A stretch of 35,298 nt of DNA, taken from contig JALHRF010000034.1 in assembly GCA_022841545.1 (NCBI GenBank), forward strand, positions 1 through 35,298, in the 5' to 3' direction. This document shows positions 17,869 through 27,420 of this stretch, piece after piece; the stretch's first letter is position 1, and every line of letters begins with the position of its first letter. The notes below the pieces were generated by a model. That model did no database searches. It was given only the letters and a program-made list of their open reading frames with translations, and was not told where the DNA came from. The position numbers and the translations under genes were made by a program. The stretch comes from Bauldia sp. Lineage in GTDB: Bacteria > Pseudomonadota > Alphaproteobacteria > Rhizobiales > Kaistiaceae.

Positions 17869-18093
17869 ATGGTCGAAGAACCCAACAGTCTCGTGCTCGA
17901 TCACCTGAAGCGAATTCAGGGTAGATTGGCATCGATCGAGGTTGATTTGGGAGATATCAAGACCAGGGTGTCGACCATGGAGCAGTATCAGGGACAGGTG
18001 CTTACACTGTTGGGCGGGCTGAACCAAAGGATGGATCGCTTCGACGAACGGCTTGCACGCATTGAGCGGCGCCTCGATCTGGTCGAAGCCTAG
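17869..18093 (+). CDS. Small coiled-coil protein inserted in the atp operon
   Basis: 74-aa soluble protein made almost wholly of amphipathic helix. Heptad-like spacing of Ile/Leu/Val runs through LDHLKRIQGRLASIEVDLGDI and again through LNQRMDRFDERLARIERRLDLVEA, predicting a dimeric or trimeric coiled coil. Similar short proteins exist in many alphaproteobacteria without a known role. It lies 28 bases after atpG and 60 bases before atpD, in the same direction, with CGGAGCAGG before its ATG. The DNA is visibly less GC-rich than atpG and atpD (for example TTGGGAGATATC, GGTAGATTGG), which suggests late acquisition. Whether it touches the ATP synthase is unknown. Confidence 0.8.
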   Translation: MVEEPNSLVLDHLKRIQGRLASIEVDLGDIKTRVSTMEQYQGQVLTLLGGLNQRMDRFDERLARIERRLDLVEA

Positions 18094-19617
<1,524 letters not shown>

Positions 19618-19626
19618 GCGGAGAGC

Positions 19627-19914
19627 ATGAAGATCATTCTCCTCATCGTCGGTCTCGTCATCGGGGCGGCGGCCGGCTGGTTCACGGCGCCGAACGCCGT
19701 CGATATCGATGTCGGCGGGGTCTCCCTCGAAGTCGAGGGCAGCGGCGACGGTGGCGCGATGGTCTCGGCCGACCGTCAGAACGGGGTCGAGGTTTCGATC
19801 GGTCGCCGGTCGGTGTTCGACGACCGGAACACACGGACGGCGATCTTCGCGGCGATCGGCGGCCTGATCGGGCTGATTATCGGCTTCGCAGCCGACCGCC
19901 GCCGCAGGGTTTGA
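19627..19914 (+). CDS. Two-helix membrane protein inserted between atpD and atpC
   Basis: 95-aa inner-membrane protein I do not recognise. One glycine-rich helix lies at residues 2-19 (ILLIVGLVIGAAAGWF) and a second at 71-89 (TAIFAAIGGLIGLIIGFAA), ending in RRRRV. The basic C-terminus suggests both ends are cytoplasmic, with a periplasmic loop of about 50 residues containing short beta repeats (IDVGGVSLEVEG). It starts nine bases after atpD with GGCGGAGAG, and ends nine bases before atpC. It must therefore be on the same mRNA and translated. Base composition matches atpD, unlike the coiled-coil gene, so it may be a long-standing member. Any role in F1F0 assembly is conjecture. Confidence 0.8.
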   Translation: MKIILLIVGLVIGAAAGWFTAPNAVDIDVGGVSLEVEGSGDGGAMVSADRQNGVEVSIGRRSVFDDRNTRTAIFAAIGGLIGLIIGFAADRRRRV

Positions 19915-19922
19915 GGGGTCCG

Positions 19923-20327
19923 ATGGCCGATCCGTTCCAGTTCGAACTGGTTTCTCCCGAGCGCCTGCTCATGTCCGAGCCCGTCGACCAGGTCGTCGTG
20001 CCGGGCAGCGAAGGCCAGTTCACGGTGATGAAGGGTCATGCGCCGTTCATGACCACGCTCCGGCCGGGCGTGATCGACATCGTGCGCGGCAGCAACACGA
20101 TGCGGGTGTTCGTGCGCGGCGGCTTCGCCGACGCCAACGCCGCCGGGCTCACCATCCTCGCCGAACTGGCGATCCCCGTCGCCGACATCGACCCGGCGCA
20201 GCTCGCCCAGGAGGTGAAGAACGCCCAGGAGGATGTGGCCGACGCCAAGGACGGCGCGACGCGCGACGCGGCCGAGGAGCGACTCCACCAGCTCAAGGAA
20301 GTCCAGGCGGCGCTGACCGGGGGCTGA
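19923..20327 (+). CDS. atpC: ATP synthase F1 subunit epsilon
   Basis: 134 aa. The N-terminal beta-barrel contains FELVSPERLLMSEPVDQVVVPGSEGQFTV-type sequence (about 6-36), with HAPFMTTLRPG as the family landmark. The C-terminal helical hairpin (QLAQEVKNAQEDVADAKD) can act as a brake on rotation. GAGGGG at 19913-19918 supports ATG 19923 rather than TTG 19911. It is the last gene of the operon. I see no strong intrinsic terminator in the 190 bases that follow, and no gene there. Confidence 0.97.
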   Translation: MADPFQFELVSPERLLMSEPVDQVVVPGSEGQFTVMKGHAPFMTTLRPGVIDIVRGSNTMRVFVRGGFADANAAGLTILAELAIPVADIDPAQLAQEVKNAQEDVADAKDGATRDAAEERLHQLKEVQAALTGG

Positions 20328-20516
20328 GCCTCCGCAACCATGGCTGTCAGGTTCCCCGCGGGCGGGTGACGCGACCTCCGACCGAAGCGGTAGTCCGTCA
20401 ACGGCCGGGAGGGCGGAAGCCGTTGTTGCGCTGGATCAACGTGCCCGGATCGAAAGCACGGGAGAGTGCGGACGGTCTCGCCGCGCTCGATCCCGGTGAC
20501 TTCCTTGAGGTTCCCC

Positions 20517-20903
20517 ATGACCTACTACTTCGCCAAGACGCTCCGCATGCCGTTCGCCGAGGCGGTCGACCGCGTCACCAGCGCCCTCGCCGCTAGGGGT
20601 TTCGGCGTCCTCACGACCATCGACGTCAAGGCGACGATGAAGAAGAAGCTCGATGTCGACCTGCACCCCTACGTGATCCTCGGTGCATGCAATCCAGAGT
20701 TCGCGTATCGCGCCCTGAAGGCCGAGGACAAGATCGGGACGATGCTCCCCTGCAACGTCATCGTTCAGGAGCTTGGCCCGGACACGGTTGAAGTCGCCGC
20801 TGTGGATCCGGTGGCTTCGATGCAGGCGATCGACAATCCGGCCCTGGCGGCCACGGCCGGCGAAGTCAGGAACCTGCTGAAGCAGGCAGTCGACAGCTTG
20901 TAG
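20517..20903 (+). CDS. DUF302 domain protein
   Basis: 128-aa cytosolic protein. The DUF302 fold is recognisable from the opening motif (FAEAVDRVTSALAARGFGVLTTIDV, split across 13-37), then HPYVILGACNPEFAYRAL (about 52-69) and the run ending TMLPCNVIVQEL. Two conserved cysteines (about 60 and 83) lie in these motifs. The family is often found near metal or redox genes, but no biochemical activity is established here. TTGAGG lies six bases before ATG 20517; an upstream in-frame start (20466) lacks support. It stands alone between atpC and the topoisomerase gene. Confidence 0.85.
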   Translation: MTYYFAKTLRMPFAEAVDRVTSALAARGFGVLTTIDVKATMKKKLDVDLHPYVILGACNPEFAYRALKAEDKIGTMLPCNVIVQELGPDTVEVAAVDPVASMQAIDNPALAATAGEVRNLLKQAVDSL

Positions 20904-21013
20904 GGTCGGCGAGCTTCTCTCTCCTTCGAGACGCGGGCGAACGCCGGCAAGCCTGCCGGAACCGCTCCGCGTCGTTTCGCGTTTCCTGTCGCGCTCGGGC
21001 GCGGAGGGAAATC

Positions 21014-22201
21014 GTGCGTTCACCACAGACGACGGGGGCGGCGACCGAAGCCGACGCCGACCGGGCCGGCCTCATCCATGTGTCGGATGAGGATCCGGGC
21101 ATCCGCCGCCTCACGCGCGGCAAAGGTTTCGCCTATCTCGATGCCCAGGGACGGTCGGTCCGCGATCCGGAGACCAAGGCGCGGATCAGGCGGCTGGCGA
21201 TACCGCCGGCCTGGACCGACGTCTGGATCTGCCCCGATCCGAACGGCCACATCCAGGCGACGGGCCGCGACGCGCGCACCCGCAAGCAGTACCGCTATCA
21301 TCCGGATTTCACCAAGGCGCGGGACGCCTCCAAGTATGAGCGCATCCTCGACTTCGCCCATGCGCTGCCGGCGATCCGGCGCCGCGTCGCGCGCGACATG
21401 GCGCGGCCTGGGCTGCCTTTCGAGAAGGTGGTCGCCACGGTCGTCCATCTCCTGGATTCGACGTTGATCCGGGTCGGCAACGCCGATTATGCACGCCAGA
21501 ACGGCAGCTTCGGCCTGACCACGCTCCGCGACCGGCACGTCGCGATCGAGGGCGGCGCGCTCCGCTTCGAATTCAAGGGCAAGAGCGGCAAGACCTGGCG
21601 GCTCAAGCTCAGCGATCGCCGCGCGGCGCGCATCGTCAAGTCGTGCCAGGACATCCCCGGGCAGCATCTCTTCCAGTTCGTCGACGCGGACGGCGCGCGG
21701 CGCGCGGTCGGCTCCGCCGACGTCAACCGGTGGCTTCGCCTGGCGTCGGGCCGCGACATCACCGCCAAGGACTTCCGCACCTGGGCCGGCACCGTGCTGG
21801 CGGCGATGGCGCTCCGCGAATTCGTGGCGGTGGACAGCGGCGCGACGGCCAAGGCCAATGTGCGCAAGGCGATCGAGCGGGTCGCCCGACGGCTCGGCAA
21901 CACCCCGACCATCTGCCGGAAGTGCTACGTGCACCCGGAGATCCTCGCGAGTTATCTCGACGGGGCGCTGGCGCTGGAGGTGGAGCGCCGGGCCGAGGCG
22001 GCGCTCCGCGGCGACCTTGCCGACCTCAAGCCGGAGGAAATCGCAGTGATCGCCTTCCTCAAGGCACGGCTCCGGCGGGGCCGGCCGAGGCGGGGCCCGC
22101 CACGCCCGGTCGGTCGGCGGAAGCCGGCCGGGCGATCGCCAGGGCCGCTTGAGGCGGGTCAGGCGCCGATGTGCTTGAACGCCGCCACCACCTCCTCGTA
22201 G
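21014..22201 (+). CDS. Type IB DNA topoisomerase
   Basis: 395-aa eukaryote-like (poxvirus-type) topoisomerase that nicks one strand through a 3'-phosphotyrosine and relaxes supercoils. The N-terminal DNA-clamp domain contains RRLAIPPAWTDVWI (59-72) and GHIQATGRDARTRKQYRYH (78-96). The catalytic domain has IRVGNADYA, FKGKSGK, DFRTWAGT and the active tyrosine in CRKCYVHPEI (Tyr305). The start is GTG 21014 with GGAGGGA eight bases before. The tail (about 345-395) is Arg/Pro-rich and low in complexity. It continues 43 bases into the convergent rppH gene, so the last 14 residues are the antisense of the rppH end. Confidence 0.93.
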   Translation: MRSPQTTGAATEADADRAGLIHVSDEDPGIRRLTRGKGFAYLDAQGRSVRDPETKARIRRLAIPPAWTDVWICPDPNGHIQATGRDARTRKQYRYHPDFTKARDASKYERILDFAHALPAIRRRVARDMARPGLPFEKVVATVVHLLDSTLIRVGNADYARQNGSFGLTTLRDRHVAIEGGALRFEFKGKSGKTWRLKLSDRRAARIVKSCQDIPGQHLFQFVDADGARRAVGSADVNRWLRLASGRDITAKDFRTWAGTVLAAMALREFVAVDSGATAKANVRKAIERVARRLGNTPTICRKCYVHPEILASYLDGALALEVERRAEAALRGDLADLKPEEIAVIAFLKARLRRGRPRRGPPRPVGRRKPAGRSPGPLEAGQAPMCLNAATTSS

Positions 22202-22680
22202 ACTCCGCGCTTGAACGACACGATCAGCTCGGGCAGGCGTTCCAGTCGCTCCCAGCGCCATGCGGTAAACTCGCTCTGATGCTTGCCGCCACCGGGATGG
22301 AGCACGTCGATCTCGGAGTCGTCGCCCTCGAACCGGAGTGCGAACCACTTCTGCTTCTGGCCGCGATACTTGCCGTTCCATGAGGTCGGGATGAGATCGA
22401 TGGGCAGGTCGTAGGCGAACCAGCCCGGGGCCTCCTCGATAAGGCTGGTGCGCGCGACCGATGTCTCCTCGTAGAGTTCGCGGAGCGCCGCCTTGTAGGG
22501 GTCCTCGCCCTTGTCGAGGCCGCCCTGGGGCATCTGCCACCAGTGCCCCTTGCCCTCGCCCTCGGCATCCTCGTCCGAACGCCGACCGACCCAGACCAGA
22601 CCCTCGCGGTTGAACAGCGCAATGCCGACGCAGTGGCGGTAGGGCAGATCCTCGACCTTGATCTTGTCTGTCTTGCTCAT
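22159..22680 (-). CDS. rppH: RNA pyrophosphohydrolase RppH
   Basis: 173-aa Nudix hydrolase that removes pyrophosphate from mRNA 5' ends and so triggers decay by RNase E. The Nudix box GX5EX7REUXEEXGU is matched at residues 53-75 (GGLDKGEDPYKAALRELYEE). PYRHCVGIALFN near the start and the tail FKRGVYEEVVAAF are also typical. CGGAG precedes the ATG. It lies 131 bases downstream of ctpA on the same strand, after a terminator hairpin, so it probably has its own promoter. Its 3' end overlaps the topoisomerase gene head to head by 43 bases. Confidence 0.95.
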   Translation of the reverse strand: MSKTDKIKVEDLPYRHCVGIALFNREGLVWVGRRSDEDAEGEGKGHWWQMPQGGLDKGEDPYKAALRELYEETSVARTSLIEEAPGWFAYDLPIDLIPTSWNGKYRGQKQKWFALRFEGDDSEIDVLHPGGGKHQSEFTAWRWERLERLPELIVSFKRGVYEEVVAAFKHIGA

Positions 22681-22744
22681 GCGGGAAACTCCGGGAATCG
22701 AGATGTCGGGGCGCGACGCGAGATGCTCGACGTCAGATACAAGA

Positions 22745-22769
22745 AGGCCGGTGGGGTGACCACCGGCCT
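22745..22769 (-). terminator. Terminator hairpin after ctpA
   Basis: A perfect 10-bp stem AGGCCGGTGG/CCACCGGCCT with a five-base loop, 43 bases past the ctpA stop. It is followed on the minus strand by TCTTGT, a weak T-run, so termination is likely but may leak into rppH. Confidence 0.65.
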
Positions 22770-22811
22770 CTTGTCATCGCAATCCGTCCGGCGGCAGGGC
22801 CGCCACCGACT

Positions 22812-24173
22812 TCAGTTCGGGATGCCGGCAGCCGGGTCCGGCGGGAAGGCGCTGTTGACCTGAAGACCGCGCAAGAGGTCAAGGGCGTAATTGAGCTGCT
22901 TGTCGTCCTTGGGGTCCGGCGGGACATAAGCCAGCGACCCGGACTCTTCCTCTTCGGGATCGACCGCGCCGGCCTCTACGTCCTCGCCCTCGAGATGGCC
23001 CTTGAGGTCCGCCTCGCCGCGCGGCGCCGTCGCGCCCATCTGCTCGGCCAACTCGGGCGGCAACTCCTGGATCACCTCGATGTCCGGGTCGATGCCCTTG
23101 GCCTGGATCGACCGGCCCGACGGGGTGAAGTACCGCGCCGTGGTGAGCCGGAGCGCGCCGTTGGCGCCGAGCGGGATGATCGTCTGCACCGATCCCTTGC
23201 CGAAGGAACGGGTGCCGATGATGGTCGCGCGGCGGTGATCCTGAAGCGCGCCGGCGACGATCTCGGAGGCTGAGGCCGAACCGCCATTGATCAGGATGAT
23301 AACCGGCTTGCCGTCGGTGAGATCGCCGGAATGGGCGTTGTAGCGCTGGGTCTCCTCGGCGTGGCGGCTCCTGGTCGAGACGATCTCGCCGCGGTCGAGA
23401 AAGGCGTCGGAGACGGCGATGGCCTGATCGAGAAGGCCGCCGGGATCGTTCCGAAGGTCGATGACCCAGCCCTTCACCTTCTCCTCGCCGATGTCGTCAT
23501 TGAGCTTGTCGATCGCCGCCTTCAGCCCGTCGAAGGTCTGCTCGTTGAAGGAGCTGATGCGGATGTAGCCGACATCACCCTCCTGGCGGGAGCGCACCGA
23601 CTGGATGGTGATCTCCTCGCGGACGAGTTCTACGTCGAAGGGCTTCTCGACGCCCTCGCGGACGATGGTCAGAACGATCGGGGTGTTGATCGGCCCGCGC
23701 ATCTTCTCGACGGCCTCGTTGAGGCTGAGGCCTTCGATCAGCTCGCCGTCGAGCCCGGTGATCAGGTCCCCGGCAAGCACGCCGGCCCGGGCGGCGGGCG
23801 TGTCGTCGATCGGGGACACGACCTTGATCACCCCCTCTTCCATGGTCACTTCGATCCCGAGACCACCGAACTTGCCGGAGGTCTGGACCTGCATGTCCTT
23901 GAAGCTCTTGGGGCTGAGGTAGCTCGAATGCGGGTCGAGCCCGGTGAGCATGCCGTTGATCGCCGACTCGATGAGAGCGTTCTCGTCCGGCACCTCGACA
24001 TAGTCGGAGCGCACCCGTTCGAAGACATCGCCGAACAGGTTGAGTTCACGGTAGGTGTCGGCCGAAGCCGCTACCGCCTCGCTCCCGGACAGGAAGCGCG
24101 TCTGGGTCGCCGTGACGGCGACGATCGCGCCGAGCGCGACACCGGCAAGAAGTAGTGAGGCTTTCCGAATCAT
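22812..24173 (-). CDS. ctpA: S41 carboxy-terminal processing protease CtpA
   Basis: 453-aa periplasmic serine protease. An N-terminal signal/anchor (hydrophobic 6-22) is followed by a PDZ domain (about 95-170; GGLGIEVT, VSPIDDTPAARAG) and the S41 catalytic core. By the spacing known for CtpB/Tsp proteases, the catalytic set is Ser301 (GGSASASE), Lys326 (SFGKGSVQ) and Gln330. It trims envelope proteins and in some bacteria degrades peptidoglycan hydrolases. Its ATG overlaps the stop of the EnvC-like gene upstream (four bases), so the two are translated together. A C-terminal acidic stretch (EGEDVEAGAVDPEEEESG) precedes the final helix. Confidence 0.95.
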   Translation of the reverse strand: MIRKASLLLAGVALGAIVAVTATQTRFLSGSEAVAASADTYRELNLFGDVFERVRSDYVEVPDENALIESAINGMLTGLDPHSSYLSPKSFKDMQVQTSGKFGGLGIEVTMEEGVIKVVSPIDDTPAARAGVLAGDLITGLDGELIEGLSLNEAVEKMRGPINTPIVLTIVREGVEKPFDVELVREEITIQSVRSRQEGDVGYIRISSFNEQTFDGLKAAIDKLNDDIGEEKVKGWVIDLRNDPGGLLDQAIAVSDAFLDRGEIVSTRSRHAEETQRYNAHSGDLTDGKPVIILINGGSASASEIVAGALQDHRRATIIGTRSFGKGSVQTIIPLGANGALRLTTARYFTPSGRSIQAKGIDPDIEVIQELPPELAEQMGATAPRGEADLKGHLEGEDVEAGAVDPEEEESGSLAYVPPDPKDDKQLNYALDLLRGLQVNSAFPPDPAAGIPN

Positions 24174-25519
24174 CCGCCGACCTTTTCGTCACTGGTAGCG
24201 GCCCACCAGGGGGCCGGGTCAATCGAGGAACCGTCTTTCCGGAACTCGATATAGAGCGCAGGCTGGGTCGAAACTATGTCCGCCGGATCGGCACTCGCCA
24301 ATTTCGGTGAAGCCATTGTCGCGACTGGCTCGCCGGCGAGGACGAACTGGCCAAGCTGGACGTCGATTTCGTCCATTCCCGCCAAGAGCACATGATATCC
24401 ATCGCCGGCATTGATGATCAAGAGTTGTCCGTAGCTCCGGAACGGACCGGCATAGACCACCCAGCCGTCCGCCGGCGACGACACCTGACCACGGGGCCGG
24501 GTCGCCATCGACATGCCGAGGGTCGTGCCGCCGATGCCGTCATCGGCGCCGAAGTTGCGGACGATGGACCCGCTCGCCGGGAGGGGCAGGAGTCCCTTGG
24601 CGTCGGCAAAGGACACCGCGGGCGCCAGCCGGTCGGCATTGCCGAGCGATTTCGGACGCCGGCGGTCGCGGTCCGCCTCCGCGAGCTCGCGGTTCTTTGC
24701 GGCCGCCGCCTCAGCCTCCGCCTTGGCTTTCGCGGCCGCCTCGATCTCGTCCTCCATCCGGGCGATGAGGTCCTTGAGGCTCGTTGCCTGCTCGGCCAGG
24801 GCTGCCGCCCGCCGCTCCTCGTCCTCGAGCGCGGTGACGGAGCGGGCGCGATCCTTCTTGCGTTGCTCTACCAGCAATTGCATTCGGGTCCGCTCTTCGA
24901 GGAGGGACGCAGCGTCGCCGCGGAGCCGGTCGCGCTCCCGTTCCATCTCGGCGCGAAGCGACTGGAGCTGGCGAAGGTCGGCGGCGAGCTGGTTGGCGGC
25001 CTCGCGAAGGTCCGGAACAACGGCGCCGAGCAGGATGGCGCTCCGGACCGAGGACAGGGCATCCTCCGGCCTGACGAGGATGGCCGGCGGGGGCCGGTGG
25101 CCGATCCGCTGCAGCGCGGCGAGCACCTCGATCAAAACTTCGCGACGTTCGAGCAAGGAGGCGCGGAGGGACGCCTCGTTCTGGCCCAGCGCGCCCAGGC
25201 GGCGCTCGGTTCCGGCGAACTGGGTTTCGAGTTCCTGGACGCGCTTGTTGGTCTCGATCAGGGTCCTGCTGAGGGTTTCGCGGTCCTGGTCGAGCGCGGC
25301 GATCTCGGCGCGCAACTCGGTCAGGCGCTCCCTGGTAAGGGCGATGCTGCCCTCGACCGCCTCGAGCTCGGCCTGCCGCGCGATGCGTTCGGCCGCACTC
25401 TCGCCCTCCTGGGCAGAGGACGCCGTCGTCGCGGCGAGGAGCGCCGCGGCGAAGAGCATTGCTGTCCAGTGCTTGCGTGAAGCGTCCACGCCTCTGCCAA
25501 CGTTTAGAAGGCCCGCCAT
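24170..25519 (-). CDS. EnvC-like factor with degenerate LytM domain
   Basis: 449-aa periplasmic protein. A signal peptide (hydrophobic 20-34, cleavage near SSA-QE) leads into a long coiled coil (about 45-285) and a C-terminal LytM/M23 fold (about 310-435). Active M23 peptidases need an HxxxD and an HxH zinc site. Here the first position reads TTLGMSMATRP and the last LYIEFRKDG, so the zinc ligands are lost, as in EnvC, which activates amidases instead of cutting peptidoglycan. It probably helps split the septum. It overlaps ctpA by four bases, suggesting CtpA may act on this system; that link is inference. About 107 bases separate it from rlmH upstream. Confidence 0.9.
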   Translation of the reverse strand: MAGLLNVGRGVDASRKHWTAMLFAAALLAATTASSAQEGESAAERIARQAELEAVEGSIALTRERLTELRAEIAALDQDRETLSRTLIETNKRVQELETQFAGTERRLGALGQNEASLRASLLERREVLIEVLAALQRIGHRPPPAILVRPEDALSSVRSAILLGAVVPDLREAANQLAADLRQLQSLRAEMERERDRLRGDAASLLEERTRMQLLVEQRKKDRARSVTALEDEERRAAALAEQATSLKDLIARMEDEIEAAAKAKAEAEAAAAKNRELAEADRDRRRPKSLGNADRLAPAVSFADAKGLLPLPASGSIVRNFGADDGIGGTTLGMSMATRPRGQVSSPADGWVVYAGPFRSYGQLLIINAGDGYHVLLAGMDEIDVQLGQFVLAGEPVATMASPKLASADPADIVSTQPALYIEFRKDGSSIDPAPWWAATSDEKVGG

Positions 25520-25626
25520 TCAGCGAAGACTAGGCCGAGGGGATTAACGGCCTGTCAACCAAACCGCCACAGCGAGCGATCTTTCGCGGCGATTGCGGCG
25601 GAACCACGGTTCCCCGGAGGGACGCT

Positions 25627-26106
25627 TCAGTCGCGATGATAGGGGTGGCCGGAGAGGATCGTGATGGCGCGATAGAGCTGCTCGGCAAGGAGGATACGGA
25701 CGAGCTGGTGGGGCCAGGTCATGGCGCCAAAGGCGAGACGGAGGTCCGCGCGCTCGAGCACGCCCGCGCCGAGGCCGTCGGCGCCGCCGATGGCGATCGC
25801 GAGATCCTTCGTCCCGGCGTCGCGCCAGGCCGCGAGGCGATCGGCGAAACCGCGGCTGTCGAGGGCCTTGCCCCGCTCGTCGAGGGCGACCAGCACCGAA
25901 CCCGCGGGGATTGCCGCAAGGATCGCGGCCGCCTCCTCGGCCTTGCGCCCGTCTGCGCTGCGGGCGCTGCCCTCCGGAACCTCGCGGGCATCGAAGCCGA
26001 GGCCCAACTGGCGGCCGGCGCGGATCGCGCGGTCACGATAGCGGTCGAGAAGTTCGCGTTCGGCCCCGGCCTTGAGGCGTCCCACGGCAACGACGGTGAC
26101 TTTCAC
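25627..26106 (-). CDS. rlmH: 23S rRNA (pseudouridine-1915 N3)-methyltransferase RlmH
   Basis: 159-aa SPOUT-fold enzyme that methylates pseudouridine 1915 of 23S rRNA, in the intersubunit helix 69. The family markers are LDERGKALDS, IAIGGADGLG (SAM-binding knot) and the terminal ILSGHPYHRD. GTG 26106 is chosen because the family begins at KVTVVAVGRLKAG; an ATG at 26145 would add 13 atypical residues. It lies after rsfS in the usual order. If the RluD-like gene makes the pseudouridines of helix 69, that product is the substrate of this enzyme. Confidence 0.95.
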   Translation of the reverse strand: MKVTVVAVGRLKAGAERELLDRYRDRAIRAGRQLGLGFDAREVPEGSARSADGRKAEEAAAILAAIPAGSVLVALDERGKALDSRGFADRLAAWRDAGTKDLAIAIGGADGLGAGVLERADLRLAFGAMTWPHQLVRILLAEQLYRAITILSGHPYHRD

Positions 26107-26291
26107 GGCGGCTTCCCGGCAACGGCGCTGGCCAGAGGAGGCCATACTCCAATCCTGGTCCTTGTGATTCCGTCAAGCGCTCCGAACGTTGTGGCGAACG
26201 GTGGCAATGGTCGGAATCGAGCGCGCGCGCCGGCGCGCAAAAGACCACCGTCCCGAGGGGGCCCGCTCAGTCCCCGAACTGAACCCGCCGG

Positions 26292-26627
26292 TCAGGCCTG
26301 GATGGCGACCGGCGCCGCCACGTAGTCGGCGCGCCACATCTTCTCGATGTTGTAGAAGGCGCGGACTTCCGGGCGGAAGATGTGCACGATCACGTCACCG
26401 GCGTCGACCAGCACCCAATCGGCGGTGCGCAGGCCTTCGACGCGAATATCGCGCCCGCCGGCCTCTTTCAGGTCCTCGATCAGCCGATTGGCGATCGCCG
26501 CGACATGCCGGTCCGAACGCCCCGAAGCCACCACCATGTGGTCGCCGATGGTCGTCTTGCCGGTGAGGTCTATGGAAACCGGGTCCTCGGCTTTGGCTTC
26601 GTCAAGGCTCGCCAGGACCACATTCAA
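26292..26627 (-). CDS. rsfS: Ribosomal silencing factor RsfS
   Basis: 111-aa protein that binds L14 on the 50S subunit and blocks joining with 30S in starvation. Motifs: SIDLTGKTTIGDHMVVASG (18-36), RSDRHVAAIANRL (37-49), TADWVLVDAGDVIVHIF (about 68-84) and RAFYNIEKMW near the end. There is no ATG. TTG 26627 is the first standard start, right where family similarity begins, with GGCGGA just upstream. The frame stays open another 159 bases back to the nadD stop, so a longer form from a rare start codon cannot be excluded. It belongs to the nadD-rsfS-rlmH set. Confidence 0.92.
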   Translation of the reverse strand: MNVVLASLDEAKAEDPVSIDLTGKTTIGDHMVVASGRSDRHVAAIANRLIEDLKEAGGRDIRVEGLRTADWVLVDAGDVIVHIFRPEVRAFYNIEKMWRADYVAAPVAIQA

Positions 26628-26786
26628 GGCGTCCGCCGGGGACAGATCACGCCGGGCGGACGCGATACGAGGAGCACGCTCTACCGTACCCTCACTCCGA
26701 AGTGCGATGGACAGTGTCTGGGTTCCCTTCCCGCTTCGCCGGCCAATCGCCGACGCCTCAAAGATAAGGCCGCAGCGGTGAAGGTT

Positions 26787-27362
26787 TCAAGACGCCAGGA
26801 GCGGTTCGCGTTTTGCGCGAAGCTCGGAGGAGGAGAGGGGGACATGGGGCGAGGACAGGAAAACCCATGCGGGTGGCGGAATTCCGCCGATCCTATGGGC
26901 GTCCCCCTCGCGTAACCGGGCCTTGGCGAGGGTCCGGGCGGCGGGCGAGGACAGGGCGCGGAGCGCCTGACCGGGCCGGTTGAACACCGCGATCGGGACG
27001 TCCGCTGCGATTCCCTGCCAGTCCCGCCAGCGATGGAAGGAGGCGAGGTTGTCGGCCCCCATCATCCAGACCAGACGGACGCCAGGCAGCCGCTCCTTCA
27101 GCTTGCGCAGCGTATCGGCAGTGTAGGTGGTGCCCAGCCCGGCCTCGACGCCGGTCACTTTGATTCTGGGGTGATTGGCGAGCCTCCGCGCGGCGGCGAT
27201 GCGGCGCCCGAGGTCGGCGGGGGCGTGGGGCTTGAGCGGATTCTGCGGCGACACCAGCCACCAGACCTGGTCGAGGCCGAGGCGCTTCAGCGCCTCGAGG
27301 CTCACCGCCCGGTGCCCGTCATGCGGCGGGTCGAAGGAGCCGCCGAACAGCCCTATCCGCAT
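26787..27362 (-). CDS. nadD: Nicotinate-nucleotide adenylyltransferase
   Basis: 191-aa enzyme that joins nicotinate mononucleotide and ATP to form deamido-NAD. The nucleotidyltransferase signature GGSFDPPHDGH (6-16) carries the phosphate-binding histidines, WLVSPQNPLKP (about 35-45) is the substrate loop, and SSSELR near the end is the ISSTxIR-type motif. ATG 27362 gives a normal length. In-frame open sequence (LPPVRPG) upstream resembles the N-termini of related proteins, so a slightly longer form from a non-ATG codon is possible. It starts 58 bases after proA. Confidence 0.95.
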   Translation of the reverse strand: MRIGLFGGSFDPPHDGHRAVSLEALKRLGLDQVWWLVSPQNPLKPHAPADLGRRIAAARRLANHPRIKVTGVEAGLGTTYTADTLRKLKERLPGVRLVWMMGADNLASFHRWRDWQGIAADVPIAVFNRPGQALRALSSPAARTLAKARLREGDAHRIGGIPPPAWVFLSSPHVPLSSSELRAKREPLLAS

Positions 27363-27420
27363 GCCGGGGCGAACCGGGGGCAGGCGGGCGAGGGCCAGGT
27401 CTTCTTCGCGCAAGCAGGAA

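Noticed and set aside
20328..20516. Possible tRNA or small RNA between atpC and the DUF302 gene
   Set aside because: No T-loop sequence or cloverleaf was found. The AACGGC/GCCGTT pairing is short and lacks a T-run.
25600..25613. GGAACCACGGTTCC dyad upstream of the EnvC-like gene
   Set aside because: A short dyad with a loop too tight for more than five pairs, and no sign of a regulator match.
26221..26240. GC-only hairpin between rlmH and rsfS as a terminator
   Set aside because: The A-run is on the wrong side for the minus-strand genes, and alternating GC pairs arise easily in this genome.
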